Positions 39,137 to 48,268 of a DNA stretch of 64,000 nucleotides are shown piece after piece. Made by a program: the position numbers and the translations under genes. Position 1 is the first letter of the stretch, and each line of letters starts with the position of its first letter. The DNA comes from BPJO01 sp037189665 (lineage in GTDB: Bacteria; Planctomycetota; Phycisphaerae; Tepidisphaerales; Tepidisphaeraceae), in NCBI GenBank assembly GCA_037189665.1, contig JBBCIV010000041.1:21922-85921 (forward strand), read 5' to 3'. Under the pieces are notes generated by a model. It was not told the DNA's origin. It searched no databases and saw only the letters and a program-made list of their open reading frames with translations.

Positions 39137-42100
39137 CCACGTCCGAAGCATTGGAACGCAGCGACGGTATGAAGGTGCCCCGGCTCCGGGGTCCGGTTGA
39201 AGAGAGCTTCCCGTCGAATCTCGTTGACACGTGTTGAGGCGGAAAAGAGATCCAAGGCTGACTCGAGATACCGCTGAGCAAAGTCGCATACCAGCGAAGC
39301 GAGCGCATCTGATGCGACGATCGGCCAGGAGGCTGCGATCACCGACGAAACGCCGGAGACGAGCATGTCTGCGGTGAAGCCATAGGTGTCACGGACACCG
39401 GTGCCGAGTCGTCCGACACTGCACGCGACGAGGAACAATGTCTCAACCGATGCGAGCTGTCCCGCGCCGGCGGCAAGCTTGCCGCCTTTGAGCTGGACAC
39501 CGGACTGATGCCCAGAGGCGCCGTGCGCGCAGAGGATCGCCAGTGGGAAGTCTGAAGTCGGATCGCCAAGGATTCGGCTCACCGCCTCTGGCGAGCAGGC
39601 CGGCGTGTCGCCGGCGAACGAACCGTTCCACTGGTGCTTCCTGCAAAGCGCTGCGAGGCTGGCCTGCATCTGAATCATGGATGCCATCGATTCATTCGAA
39701 TCGTGGTCCAACGCCACGCCCGAGAAGAGTCGATTCTCCGTCCGGTGCCGCTTCTTCTGAGGGAGGTAGCTCCAGGCGGCGAGCGAGGGCACGTGGGTGA
39801 TGCTCGCGACCGCTTCGCACAGCGTTTCGGCCCCGAATGCCGAGAGTTCGATCGGCAAGGAGGCCAGGGGACCCTGCAACTGAACAAGCAGGTGTTGCCG
39901 ATGCGCGTGCAGCCGCGTCGTTCGAAGCGCCCGATGCAGGGAGGTGAGCGGGAAATCGGTTTCGATGGCGGTGATCAGTTTCCCGGCGGCGTGATCGAGG
40001 CGGTCCAGCGCATCGGCCGGTGTGTAAGGCGCGGCTTGCGTTGCGGCAAAGAGGGCGGACATTGTACGCCGCTGAAGCGCATCGACATCGCTCTGTTGGG
40101 CGGGAGTGTTGCGCGTGTCCGCCCATAGCCGGAGGTTCTCGGCCAGCACGGGGCGACCGTTGTTCCCACAATAGAAGACTGCGAAGTCGAGCAGGCCGGG
40201 ATCGATGTCTTGTCCTCGCTTGATCGAGGCGTCGAGCATCGCAAGGGTGAGCTCGAGATCACTGCGTACATCACCGTTTCGGATCGGTGGACACGACACC
40301 GCCTCGCATTCCAAGTCGAACTGAGCGGTTGCGTCGATCAGGCGATTAAAGGCTCCTGGAAGTGAACGGCCCTGGGCGAGCACATTGCTCGTCTCGCTCG
40401 CCGCCGGCCGATAGGTGGCGATCCATTGAAGCTCACCCTTGCCGAGAAACGTCGTCGAAAGATAAATGCAGTCCTCGGGCAAGGCATCGTCGATGACCTG
40501 ATCCAAATCGTGGGCGGATCGGAACCGCTTCGATTGGCCCGCGGCGAATGCGTGATCCCCCGAGGAAGGGGGGCGGGCAGCCTCGGCATCGCTTGGCCGA
40601 TTACATTGGAGGAAAGCAGGAGACGAAGAGGGCGGCGAATGCGGAACGCAGAGCGCGTCCAGAGTAGGCGTGACATGGGAACCTTGGCCGTGCGGAGCCG
40701 ACACCGCCATCAGGCGGCGCAGCAAGCGAAGATTGCGAACTCGTTCGCTTTGGATCAGTTCCCACTTGTAGAGCTGCCCGAGCATGTTCCGGTCATTGAG
40801 GAAATCCGCGCGTGTCTTATCTCCGACGAGCAGACGAGCGGGCAGATCCAAGACGACGCTAACGCGGGTGTAGAGCAACTCTGCGTCCTGATCGGTAGGC
40901 TGCTGGAGTACCAGCGACGAGAGGTACGCCATCACGCGATCGAGAAGCGATCGCGTGGAAGGGAACTTCCAATCGAGACCGACAAAGAGCTGATTGATTA
41001 CGTGGATAAAGCTGACGGGATCTATCCCTGACAGATGTGCGGGCGGCCAGTGACGATGAAGCAGGGGGTCCCCGCCCAGAAACGCGTGAGCCAACAGGAT
41101 GGAGAGCGGCTCGTCGAGGTGCGATAGATGTCGCGCAGCGATCGCCATTGCGCAGACGATGTTGGCGCGATCGACGATGTGGGCGGTGACAAAAGGAGGG
41201 CGCTGCATCGCTTGCGACAGCGCATCGAGTGTAATCGCGTCGGGAGAACGATCCTCCATCCCGAGCCACGCGAGGCACATGTTGAGCGAATGACGCGCAG
41301 TCTCACGCGGATCCAAGTGCCGCAAACAGCTACTGATAAGATTGATCAGGTTGCCCTGTATCGACCCATGGGCCTCCTGTACCTGGGCTTGAGCCGGCAA
41401 CAGAGCGCACGACTCCAGCACCTGCGACATATTTACAGAAGGCAGGCCGAGGTAGCGGATGACTTCGCTCACGATTTGAGCGGGTGCCATCTGACCACTG
41501 TTGAGCGCTGACAACATGGCCATTGCGAAAAGTTGGGTTCTACGAGCCCCCGTGACGCGCGTGATCAGGGGTGCGTCGCCAGGAGCTGATCCGTTCGCAG
41601 GAAGGTGGGCGACCTGCCACCACGCCCTCGCGATGCGGAAACCAAGGCCGGCGAATTGTCGACCGCTAAGGGATAGGACCGAGAGCAGGATGCAGACGAT
41701 GAGCGCTTGGGCTTCGGGGGTGACTTGGCCGAGGACCCCGGTGCCGGTCAGCCCTTCCAGTTCGCTATCGCTCGTGCGCGGATCAAGCGACCATTCGAGC
41801 CAGGCTGCGAGAAGATGAAGCGCCATCGCAGGACCGCGGTGGGGCGACTGCGTCCAGGTGTTTGCGAGTCGGGCGAGGACCCACGCCTTTGTCTCCAAAG
41901 GCACGGGTTCGAGCGCATCTAGGACGTGTTGGACGTTTCCGTTATCGAGCGGACTGGTATCCGGGAGCAAAACGTGCTCCAGGAAAACGGTGACGGCGCG
42001 AAAGTTGGCGTTGGGGATACTCAGCCAATGACCTACCAACTGATCTGCGAGTAATGCTCGATCGGCGAGGCCGAACGTGCGGAGCCGGTTGGCCAGCGGT

Positions 42101-42180
42101 TCCAGGGGAGCATCGCGTTGCAGCGCGTCAGCGTCGAGATTCAACCGTAAGGCGATTTCTGAAAGCGTCACCTGTTGCAC
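39133..42180 (-). CDS. CHAT-domain (caspase-like) protease, 1015 residues
   Basis: The C-terminal 200 residues form a CHAT peptidase: catalytic H886 in FPLAILCAHGASGHQSGV and C920 in ETLFLVACSVGRLGTG, then YGFTADMLVSGVSSVIAASW, the usual closing block. The preceding 800 residues are largely helical with no TPR or NTPase motif that I can read (no Walker A), so the sensor part is novel to me. The likely role is a protease of a prokaryotic conflict or programmed-death system, cutting a partner once triggered. GTG 42178-42180 is preceded by AGAGGTG. The gene starts 31 bases after the stop of a multi-pass membrane protein gene and is third in an operon with a zinc-finger-like protein. By analogy with protease-gasdermin pairs, the membrane protein is the obvious candidate substrate (inference). 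Confidence 0.85.
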   Translation of the reverse strand: MQQVTLSEIALRLNLDADALQRDAPLEPLANRLRTFGLADRALLADQLVGHWLSIPNANFRAVTVFLEHVLLPDTSPLDNGNVQHVLDALEPVPLETKAWVLARLANTWTQSPHRGPAMALHLLAAWLEWSLDPRTSDSELEGLTGTGVLGQVTPEAQALIVCILLSVLSLSGRQFAGLGFRIARAWWQVAHLPANGSAPGDAPLITRVTGARRTQLFAMAMLSALNSGQMAPAQIVSEVIRYLGLPSVNMSQVLESCALLPAQAQVQEAHGSIQGNLINLISSCLRHLDPRETARHSLNMCLAWLGMEDRSPDAITLDALSQAMQRPPFVTAHIVDRANIVCAMAIAARHLSHLDEPLSILLAHAFLGGDPLLHRHWPPAHLSGIDPVSFIHVINQLFVGLDWKFPSTRSLLDRVMAYLSSLVLQQPTDQDAELLYTRVSVVLDLPARLLVGDKTRADFLNDRNMLGQLYKWELIQSERVRNLRLLRRLMAVSAPHGQGSHVTPTLDALCVPHSPPSSSPAFLQCNRPSDAEAARPPSSGDHAFAAGQSKRFRSAHDLDQVIDDALPEDCIYLSTTFLGKGELQWIATYRPAASETSNVLAQGRSLPGAFNRLIDATAQFDLECEAVSCPPIRNGDVRSDLELTLAMLDASIKRGQDIDPGLLDFAVFYCGNNGRPVLAENLRLWADTRNTPAQQSDVDALQRRTMSALFAATQAAPYTPADALDRLDHAAGKLITAIETDFPLTSLHRALRTTRLHAHRQHLLVQLQGPLASLPIELSAFGAETLCEAVASITHVPSLAAWSYLPQKKRHRTENRLFSGVALDHDSNESMASMIQMQASLAALCRKHQWNGSFAGDTPACSPEAVSRILGDPTSDFPLAILCAHGASGHQSGVQLKGGKLAAGAGQLASVETLFLVACSVGRLGTGVRDTYGFTADMLVSGVSSVIAASWPIVASDALASLVCDFAQRYLESALDLFSASTRVNEIRREALFNRTPEPGHLHTVAAFQCFGRG

Positions 42181-42210
42181 GTCGCACCTCTGGGACGGAA
42201 GGACGGCGCC

Positions 42211-43107
42211 TTAGTCGATCATGCCTCGCTGAATCCAGCGAGTCAGGGCTTTGCCCGACGAGGCGTCCTCGCTCTGGGCAGGCGGGATTGCGTGCCCGAC
42301 GGCCTTGTAAAGCAGATTGCGGTGCAGATCGTAGCAGATGCGGATCATCTGAGCGTAGTGGCGGGCAGCGCCCCTGACGCTGAAATGCGCGAAGAGCAGC
42401 ACGGGGAGGCCGAGCAGGCACCACGGTTGGAACGGTGAGAGGCAGACGAAGAGTAACGCCCAGAGTTCACCAGCCACCTTCCGGTTCAGCTCGCGTCTCG
42501 CGAGGGTGACAGTTTCCAGCGAACGATCCGGGAGCAATTGAAGCAGGTGCATCCAGGTCGTGGGCATATCGATTCCGTATCGACTTTCCGAATGCCGTTC
42601 GCCGGCTCGGATGATATTGCCGATCCGCGTCGGCATGAGAGCGGCCTCGTCGGCTGGATAGTCGCGCAGCCGCGATTCGGCGCGGGAGGCAATCGCGATG
42701 GCGTCGGCGTTCTCGCCAGGATCATCCTGTCCCGATGCGATCGAGGAGCAATCGTCTGCGTCGCGGTGCAGACGTGCCTTTTGACTGCGTTGAAGGTTGA
42801 CCAAGGCACGCCTCAACTGTCGGACTCCAGGCCATTGGGGCCAATAGCCTTCGAGAAGCCTCAAGGCGGGGAAGACCAACTCGTTTATCACGAAGGATGT
42901 CGCTGCCAGTACGGCGATGCCCAGAATGGTGATGACCAGCCCTGTTGTGGGCGGCAGTGCCGCCAAGGACTGATACCATTGCGTCGGCGACATGCCTGCA
43001 AAGAGGATAATGGCGGACACATAGAACAGCAGTGCAGGCGCGAGGTCCCGGCCGGCCCATTCCTTGGCCATGTGTTCGGAGATTTTCCCTGTGAGGTCGC
43101 TGATCAT
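42211..43107 (-). CDS. Multi-pass membrane protein, candidate effector of the CHAT module
   Basis: 298 residues with hydrophobic segments at about 22-44 (LAPALLFYVSAIILFAGM), 53-80 (TGLVITILGIAVLAATSFVI) and a long one at about 213-245 (ELWALLFVCLSPFQPWCLLG, LPVLLFAHFSV) that could form two helices. A soluble loop of about 120 residues lies between, rich in Arg, Asp and Glu, including LVNLQRSQKARLHRDADDCS and PADEAALMPTRIGNIIRAGE. No similarity to a known pore former or transporter is evident. Its ATG overlaps the stop of the small zinc-finger-like gene (ATGA), and it is followed 31 bases later by the CHAT gene. A loop between membrane segments would be a natural cleavage target for the protease; this is inference. 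Confidence 0.72.
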   Translation of the reverse strand: MISDLTGKISEHMAKEWAGRDLAPALLFYVSAIILFAGMSPTQWYQSLAALPPTTGLVITILGIAVLAATSFVINELVFPALRLLEGYWPQWPGVRQLRRALVNLQRSQKARLHRDADDCSSIASGQDDPGENADAIAIASRAESRLRDYPADEAALMPTRIGNIIRAGERHSESRYGIDMPTTWMHLLQLLPDRSLETVTLARRELNRKVAGELWALLFVCLSPFQPWCLLGLPVLLFAHFSVRGAARHYAQMIRICYDLHRNLLYKAVGHAIPPAQSEDASSGKALTRWIQRGMID

Positions 43108-43538
43108 TTGCCGGCCTGCTGAACAATGAGCCAGCGTTTATGCAGCGGACAGAAACCCGTGTCACCCTGTTGGCGGAGTCGCCGCGTGGAGGCGCAGGGG
43201 ATTCCTCCCACCGGGCACACGAGCAGCCTGCCGGGAGGCGTTGATCGCACGTCACCCGCGGGTGTCTGGCTACCGTCGGTCAACGTCGGGAGTTGGCTGT
43301 TGAGGAGTCGCCGCAGCCGATCGCCCAACTCGTTGAAGGCAACGCGCACTTGCTCACGTTCCGCAATGGCTTGCGTGAGAGCGTGTAACGGGGCTAAGTG
43401 GGATTGGTCCTGGTCGACCGCATCCAGAAAGCGGTCGATCGCGTTCAGCACGACGCCGTCATCGTGAATGACATTGCGGAGGATGTCGGAGCGCAACTCG
43501 CAAATCACGAACAGCCGATGGAGTTCCTCTACTGACAT
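43104..43538 (-). CDS. Small protein with C-terminal zinc-finger-like motif, first gene of the CHAT operon
   Basis: 144 residues from ATG 43536-43538. The N-terminal 80 residues are helical (MSVEELHRLFVICELRSDIL, AIDRFLDAVDQDQSHLAPLH, RVAFNELGDRLRRLLNSQLP). After a Pro/Gly/Thr linker the C-terminus has C108-x6-C115-x14-C130-x2-H133 (LLVCPVGGIPCASTR, GDTGFCPLHKRWLIV), a likely zinc site. It could be the sensor or adaptor of the module. Possible promoter: TTGCTG, 17 bases, TATCTT shortly upstream of the start. Coupled to the membrane protein gene by an ATGA overlap. Confidence 0.65.
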   Translation of the reverse strand: MSVEELHRLFVICELRSDILRNVIHDDGVVLNAIDRFLDAVDQDQSHLAPLHALTQAIAEREQVRVAFNELGDRLRRLLNSQLPTLTDGSQTPAGDVRSTPPGRLLVCPVGGIPCASTRRLRQQGDTGFCPLHKRWLIVQQAGK

Positions 43539-43866
43539 CTTGGTCGGGAAAGATAGCGGTTCGTTTCAGTTGCAGCAAATAAAAGAAACAACAGTTTGTG
43601 AGCACGAAGCCAATTGGAAGTCTGACCGCTCAGGGTGATTCGATTTCAACTGAACGGCGAATCGTTGCTCCAGGCGGCAGATGTGGAGCACAACATCGGC
43701 GGAACGCGGTGGTTGGCGGGTAGCGAGGATGGACGACGTGCATAGAGTGGAACGTGCCGCACACAGCGCATCCAGTAATTCTGCGGCAATCTGCTTCTGT
43801 ACACGGTTGTGCCCTCGTAGGACGATTCCCAAATCGCATCAGAAAAGAGCCAGGGGAACGACTCAA
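43539..43866. other. Non-coding stretch upstream of the CHAT operon
   Basis: Holds the probable promoter of the CHAT operon near its left edge. Short frames on both strands do not resemble proteins I know. Lower GC (many A/T runs near 43575-43600) than the neighbouring genes is consistent with acquired DNA. No repeat or attachment site was found by eye. Confidence 0.35.
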
Positions 43867-44265
43867 TCAACTTGTCTTTTTTTGACCATCCCATGTGTAG
43901 ACGCGTTCACTGAGCCTGCGGCCTTCGTCAGAAGCAAATTGGTCCGATTTTGCATTGGGCGGGCATTTCCCCAAGCCAAATATCAGTTCCTCGATCTCAC
44001 TGATCGGCTTCATATACCGCCGCCATGCAGCGAGGACGGTGAATTCGACCAGCGGGACGGCGTCGAGGTCTTGTTCGAGAACGAAACCGAACGTCTGCGG
44101 TCCGACATCTGGCGCGTTGACGACAACGATCTTCCAGAATTGCCGGGGAATGCGAATCAGAATTCGTTCCCCGTTCGTGGAGACCCGGCCACAGAATTGC
44201 GGGTCATCTTCCTCCGAAACAGGTCCGGAGAAAACACATGTCCGACATGCTCGGTCAGCTCGAGT
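43867..44265 (-). pseudogene. Relic of a DNA/RNA non-specific endonuclease (C-terminal part)
   Basis: On the minus strand one frame from about 44235 to the stop at 43867 reads VFSGPVSEEDDPQFCGRVST, RILIRIPRQFWKIVVVNAPD, QTFGFVLEQDLDAVPLVEFT and AAWRRYMKPISEIEELIFGL. This order (FSGPV-DDP, IPRQFWKIVV, FVLEQDL, ISEIE) is that of the C-terminal half of NUC1/EndoG-type nucleases. A TAA at about 44254 interrupts the frame and the catalytic DRGH half is absent. The fragment lies upstream of the CHAT operon on the same strand and may be a dead effector of an older defence locus. Confidence 0.6.
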
Positions 44266-44372
44266 TTACTGTTGGACGAGGTTTTCCAGGTCTCCCCATT
44301 TATCCTCACCCTGAGCAGGCTGATTAAGAAGATGTCCATAAACCTTCGCCGCCCGCCTACGACCAGATTGGC

Positions 44373-44706
44373 TTGGCACGGAGGCGCACCAAGGAGCGGT
44401 TGATTACGGACGATCTGTGGAAGGCGTCCCGTCTCACTCGAGGTTGCCCAGGGGCGGACGACCGGTGGTGTCTTGAAGGAAGCGTCTACGTGCTGCGGAC
44501 CGGCGTGCCCTGGCACCTGTTTCGCGACAGGCAGTTCGGCGTCAGGCAAGAGCACCTGCTTCAACCGATTCAGCGAGTGGAGCCGTCACGGCGTCTTTGC
44601 CGCCGCTCATCACACGCTGCTGGATCGGCTGGGCCTGTTAGGCCGGGGCGTCGGCGTACAAATGCGACACGAAATTACGGAAGGCCGCTTAGAGCGGAGC
44701 AGCTAG
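44373..44706 (+). pseudogene. IS5-type transposase fragment, frameshifted
   Basis: MARRRTKERLITDDLWKAS, then DDRWCLEGSVYVLRTGVPWH in one frame, and FNRFSEWSRHGVFAAAHHTL, LDRLGLLGR in another, are the consecutive N-terminal blocks of an IS5-group transposase (LI-TDELW, the LRTGVPWRDLP region, RW-RGGVW). The first catalytic Asp and everything beyond it are missing. It marks the right boundary of the accessory island, next to rhaA. 44707-44851 contains nothing recognisable. Confidence 0.65.
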
Positions 44707-44851
44707 CGCGCCCATCCCGGCCTTGGGTTACGCCTCGCGCCAACAAGGAGGCGATTGCGCAGATACAGCTTACTCATGGCGGAGAGGCGCCGTTTCTGCA
44801 GGCCTGGATTGCCTGCTGTGTCCGCGGCGCGCGCCACTTCTTCTTTGTCGA

Positions 44852-46141
44852 TTACTTTCGCTTGCTCAGAACGTTGGTCTCGTATGTGCGGACTTCGTCC
44901 AGCCAATCCAGCCCTGTCGGCGTGCCGGACTGGGCACAGTAATAATCCCACACCGCGCCGGCGGGCAGGAGTTTGATCTCCTCGAGCATTGCCAGCCGCC
45001 TGGTGTAGTCGCCGGCGTTCTCGGCCTCCTTCAGCTTGGCGGTTGGCTCGAGCATCGCCAGCAGCAGGGCCTTGATCATATTTCGCGTGCCGATGACCCA
45101 CGCGGCGATGCGGTTGATGCTGGCGTCGAAGTAGTCGAGCCCGATGTGCGTTCGCGAGAGGTACCCGCCGCGAACCAGTTCCTGGGCGATCTGAAGGAGG
45201 TCGTCGTTGAGCGTGACGACGTGGTCGCTGTCCCAGCGGACGCCGCGCGATACGTGCAGCAGGATGCGGTTCAGCGATGTGAACACGCTGCTGATCTTGT
45301 CCGCCATCTGCTCGGTGGGATGGTAGTGGCCGGCGTCGAGGCAGACGAGCTTGCCCTTGCGGATCGCGTAGCCGAGGTAAAACTCGTGCGAGCCGACGAC
45401 GTAGCTCTCGCTGCCGATGCCGAACAGCTTGCCTTCCACCGCGTCGAGCACCAGCTTCGAATCGATCGGTTCGGCGAAGACCGCGTCGAGCGATCGTTCC
45501 AGCCGCTCGCGCGGCGACTTGCGATCGATCGGCGTGTCCTTGTACCCGTCCGGAATCCACACGTTGTTGACCGCCGGTGTGCCGAGCTTCTGCGCGAAGG
45601 CGCGGGCGATCTCGCGCGACCGCTTGCCGTGCTCGACCCAGAACTTCCGCACGCCGTCATCCCAATGCGCCAGCGTGAACCCGTCGGCCGCGAGGGGGTG
45701 CGAGAAATACGACGGGTTGAAATCAACGCCGATGCCGATCGACTTCGCCCAGTCCATCCACCGGGCGAAGTGTTCGGGCTGAAGCGCGTCGCGATCGACC
45801 TTCTTGCCGCCGGTCTCGGCGTAGAGGGCGTGGAGGTTGAGCCGGTGCTTGCCGGGGAGGAGTTTGTACGCCAGTTCGAGGTCTGCCCGCAGCTCATCGC
45901 CGTTCCGCGCCCGGCCGGGATAGTTGCCCGTCACCGCGAGCCCGCCGCCCAGCGCGCCGGCGCTCTCGAAGCCGGCGACATCGTCGCCTTGCCAGCAGTG
46001 CAGCGAGATCGGGACCGTCTTCAGCGTCGAGAGGACGGCGTCGGTATCTACGCCCCAGGAGGCGTAGGCGTCCCGCGCGTGGGCATAGACGATCGCTTCA
46101 GCGGTGGTATCAGTGGCGGTTTTGCTCATGCGGGGCATCAT
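44852..46141 (-). CDS. rhaA: L-rhamnose isomerase
   Basis: 429 residues from ATG 46139-46141, which overlaps the upstream stop (ATGA); ATG 46127-46129 is an alternative. The protein interconverts L-rhamnose and L-rhamnulose with a divalent metal in a TIM barrel. Family blocks: VPISLHCWQGDDVAGFESAG, GGGLAVTGNYPGRARNGDEL, IGVDFNPSYFSHPLAADGFT, GSHEFYLGYAIRKGKLVCLD with AGHYHPTEQMADKISSVFTS, and VRWDSDHVVTLNDDLLQIAQ. His, Asp and Glu metal ligands lie in LDAGHYHPTE and WDSDHVV. The length is normal. No rhamnulokinase or aldolase gene is adjacent; the gene follows a GT-C-like membrane protein gene. It links the region to pectin-type sugars, like the glycosidases at 6.8-15.3 kb. Confidence 0.93.
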   Translation of the reverse strand: MMPRMSKTATDTTAEAIVYAHARDAYASWGVDTDAVLSTLKTVPISLHCWQGDDVAGFESAGALGGGLAVTGNYPGRARNGDELRADLELAYKLLPGKHRLNLHALYAETGGKKVDRDALQPEHFARWMDWAKSIGIGVDFNPSYFSHPLAADGFTLAHWDDGVRKFWVEHGKRSREIARAFAQKLGTPAVNNVWIPDGYKDTPIDRKSPRERLERSLDAVFAEPIDSKLVLDAVEGKLFGIGSESYVVGSHEFYLGYAIRKGKLVCLDAGHYHPTEQMADKISSVFTSLNRILLHVSRGVRWDSDHVVTLNDDLLQIAQELVRGGYLSRTHIGLDYFDASINRIAAWVIGTRNMIKALLLAMLEPTAKLKEAENAGDYTRRLAMLEEIKLLPAGAVWDYYCAQSGTPTGLDWLDEVRTYETNVLSKRK

Positions 46142-47529
46142 CGCGTCAGGTTCGCAGCCTGACAAGCGCCGGGAATCGGCCGCTCGACCTGTGCAAAAGC
46201 GATGGCGGACGTGAACGCGCCGATAATGAGATAATAGTAGTTGGCAAACGCTTGTTGGCCCACCGAAACGAAAACGAGGAGGCAGAAGCCCGCCGCTGCC
46301 GAAAATCCAGATGCCGTCTTCGCGCCGCGCCAGACGGCCAGCGTTTGCGCAAGACCGAAGATCACAAACGTTACGATCGCCGTCGGCGGGACGATTCCCG
46401 TCAACCGGGTGAACAGCGCCGGAAATGACAGCGAATCCGCTCGGTAGGGCTGCCGCAGATGAAATTCCACGGTCGAATGGAAAAATGCCCCCCAGTCCGC
46501 CAACGCCAGCGGTAAGGTTACGACGGCCGCCGCCAGCGCGGCTTGCCAGGCCCATCGCCACATGCGTTTGATCGTCCAGGGCCGCGGAATCAGGAGCGGC
46601 GAGAGCGCGGCGGCGGGCAGCATGTACTGCTTGATTACCAATAGTAACCCCAGCGCCATCGGTGTCGCCCACCGCGCCCGCGTCGCGCACCACAGTACCA
46701 CGGCCAGCAGCAGAAGGGCGAATGGCTCCGTCCATGACTGTTTGATCATCTCAAACGTCAGCGGGGACAATAACATCGTCGCCGCCAGCGCCGCGGCGAG
46801 GCGATTGCGGGCCCCGTAGAACACCAGCGCGCCCGCCAGCGTCGTGGCGACGGCGTGGGCGTAGCGAACGTCGTTCCCGAGCAGTTGCCCCGGCACGGCC
46901 ATCAGCAGGCTGAGCGGCGGATACGGAAATCCGAACAGCAATCGCCCGTCCGCCTGTAACTCCGGCCCGTAGTGCGCTGACGTGCCGGCCGACAGGTCGG
47001 GGAAGGTGATCGCGTAGGGGTTCTCACTTCGCAGGAGCGCCTCGGCCGCGTCGGTGTGAAAGAGGTAGACGTCCATCACCGTGAATGGAATCGCGTTCAC
47101 CACCCACCAGCCGAGCGCCAAGTGCAGCCCGAGCAGAATCGGAAACGCGATCTGCTGCGCTCGCCGCCAGCAATTTCCGATGCAAAACATCGCGGGCACG
47201 AGCGACGCTGCCGCGATTGCGGCAGGGATCAGCAGGGCGACGAACGAGAGCGGCATTTGCACGTCTGCCGCTGCCACCGGTGTCCGCCGGAAGAGCAGGG
47301 CAACTTGAGACACCAGAAGCAGCGAGATGCCAATCGGCAACGCGCGGTCGGCCAGTTTTTCAACTGTCGCGATCCGCATGCCGCCCACGCCAATTCCGCT
47401 GGCCGCCAGCGCGATCGCCACCAGCAGCATCGCCAGCGTCAGATGGCCATTTCCGATCTGCACCGCCGCCGTCAGGAGGAAGCAGGCCAACAGGTAGCAG
47501 ACGCCTGCCGTGCGCGTGTCGCCCGTCAC
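46138..47529 (-). CDS. Multi-pass membrane protein, GT-C/DUF2029-like glycosyltransferase candidate
   Basis: 463 residues with about eleven hydrophobic helices. GTG 47527-47529 overlaps the previous gene's stop (GTGA), so translation is coupled. The first long outside loop has FTVMDVYLFHTDAAEALLRS then ENPYAITFPD, with acidic residues like those of polyprenyl-phosphate-dependent GT-C enzymes; FGFPYPPLSLLMAVPGQLLG and MIKQSWTEPFALLLLAVVLW are also typical of that superfamily. No exact family was recognised. It would move a sugar from a lipid carrier on the outer face of the inner membrane. Position directly before rhaA may be chance. Confidence 0.7.
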   Translation of the reverse strand: MTGDTRTAGVCYLLACFLLTAAVQIGNGHLTLAMLLVAIALAASGIGVGGMRIATVEKLADRALPIGISLLLVSQVALLFRRTPVAAADVQMPLSFVALLIPAAIAAASLVPAMFCIGNCWRRAQQIAFPILLGLHLALGWWVVNAIPFTVMDVYLFHTDAAEALLRSENPYAITFPDLSAGTSAHYGPELQADGRLLFGFPYPPLSLLMAVPGQLLGNDVRYAHAVATTLAGALVFYGARNRLAAALAATMLLSPLTFEMIKQSWTEPFALLLLAVVLWCATRARWATPMALGLLLVIKQYMLPAAALSPLLIPRPWTIKRMWRWAWQAALAAAVVTLPLALADWGAFFHSTVEFHLRQPYRADSLSFPALFTRLTGIVPPTAIVTFVIFGLAQTLAVWRGAKTASGFSAAAGFCLLVFVSVGQQAFANYYYLIIGAFTSAIAFAQVERPIPGACQAANLTR

Positions 47530-47747
47530 TTCGATTTCGCCTTGATCTGGGTGATCTTGTATTTCCTGCCCTGCGCGCCGTAGGTGATCCACTCTCCGGC
47601 CTGCTCGCCGTTCTCGAAATGGCCTGAACGGAGTTTCATGCCGTCCTTGCGAAGCCACTCCCAATAGCCCGCCAGCGCGCCGTCGCGCTTGTAACCCTTG
47701 TCAAAGCGGACCGCTCCCTCTTTGTGATATTCGACGTGCGGCTCCAT
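47526..47747 (-). CDS. Small MORN-repeat-like protein
   Basis: 73 residues with MORN/YwqK-like turns: VEYHKEGAVRFDKGYKRDGA, LAGYWEWLRKDGMKLRSGHF, ENGEQAGEWITYGAQGR. Each Gly-x-W/Tyr hairpin corresponds to one antiparallel strand pair. Proteins with such repeats bind phospholipids or partner proteins; some are annotated as antitoxins of the YwqK group. It lies just upstream of the membrane protein gene, overlapping it by four bases. Function not assignable. Confidence 0.7.
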   Translation of the reverse strand: MEPHVEYHKEGAVRFDKGYKRDGALAGYWEWLRKDGMKLRSGHFENGEQAGEWITYGAQGRKYKITQIKAKSK

Positions 47748-47766
47748 GTCGCGCGATTGTACGCGT

Positions 47767-48255
47767 TTAGCCGGATTTCAACAGGTCGATAACGCGCTGC
47801 GCCACCTCGTCGAGCGGCAATCGCGTGTCGATTTCAATCGTCGCTCGACGGCGCAGAAGCGGTTCGATTTCCGTCAAGCTCTTCATCACTTCCGCCAGTT
47901 CCTCCGGCCGTTTGCCGTAGGGATTGTTGGGCCGTCTCGCCAGGCGTTGGCGAATAACCCCGGCGGGCGCGCTCAGCAGTACGACATGCGTGAACTGCGG
48001 ATAAAACGTGACCTGGCTTTCGGCGCATCCGCTGACAAACAACGCCTCGTTCCCCATGGCCGCGAGTTCGGCGCGAAGCCGGCCTTCGTTCCACCGTTGA
48101 TGTCCGCTCTCATCGTGCGACGACCATCCCGGTTCATCCATATCGATCGCGCGAAACCCGCGCCGTCGAAGTTCTTCGATCACCGATGATTTGCCGACGC
48201 CCGACACGCCGGTCAGCAGCACGCGCGCGAAGTTGGAGGCGCTGTCGGAACTCAT
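47767..48255 (-). CDS. P-loop small-molecule kinase-like ATPase
   Basis: 162 residues from ATG 48253-48255. Walker A is GVSGVGKSSVIEELRRRGFR (about residues 17-25 for the loop), followed by AIDMDEPGWSS, where an acidic pair fits the substrate or magnesium position of shikimate-kinase-like enzymes. The lid region is RQRLARRPNNPYGKRPEELA. The size and motifs fit the small AAA/kinase group that phosphorylates sugars, nucleosides or shikimate; the substrate is unknown. It starts 13 bases after the stop of the large hydrolase gene, same strand. Confidence 0.75.
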   Translation of the reverse strand: MSSDSASNFARVLLTGVSGVGKSSVIEELRRRGFRAIDMDEPGWSSHDESGHQRWNEGRLRAELAAMGNEALFVSGCAESQVTFYPQFTHVVLLSAPAGVIRQRLARRPNNPYGKRPEELAEVMKSLTEIEPLLRRRATIEIDTRLPLDEVAQRVIDLLKSG

Positions 48256-48268
48256 AAGCGCGCGCGAG

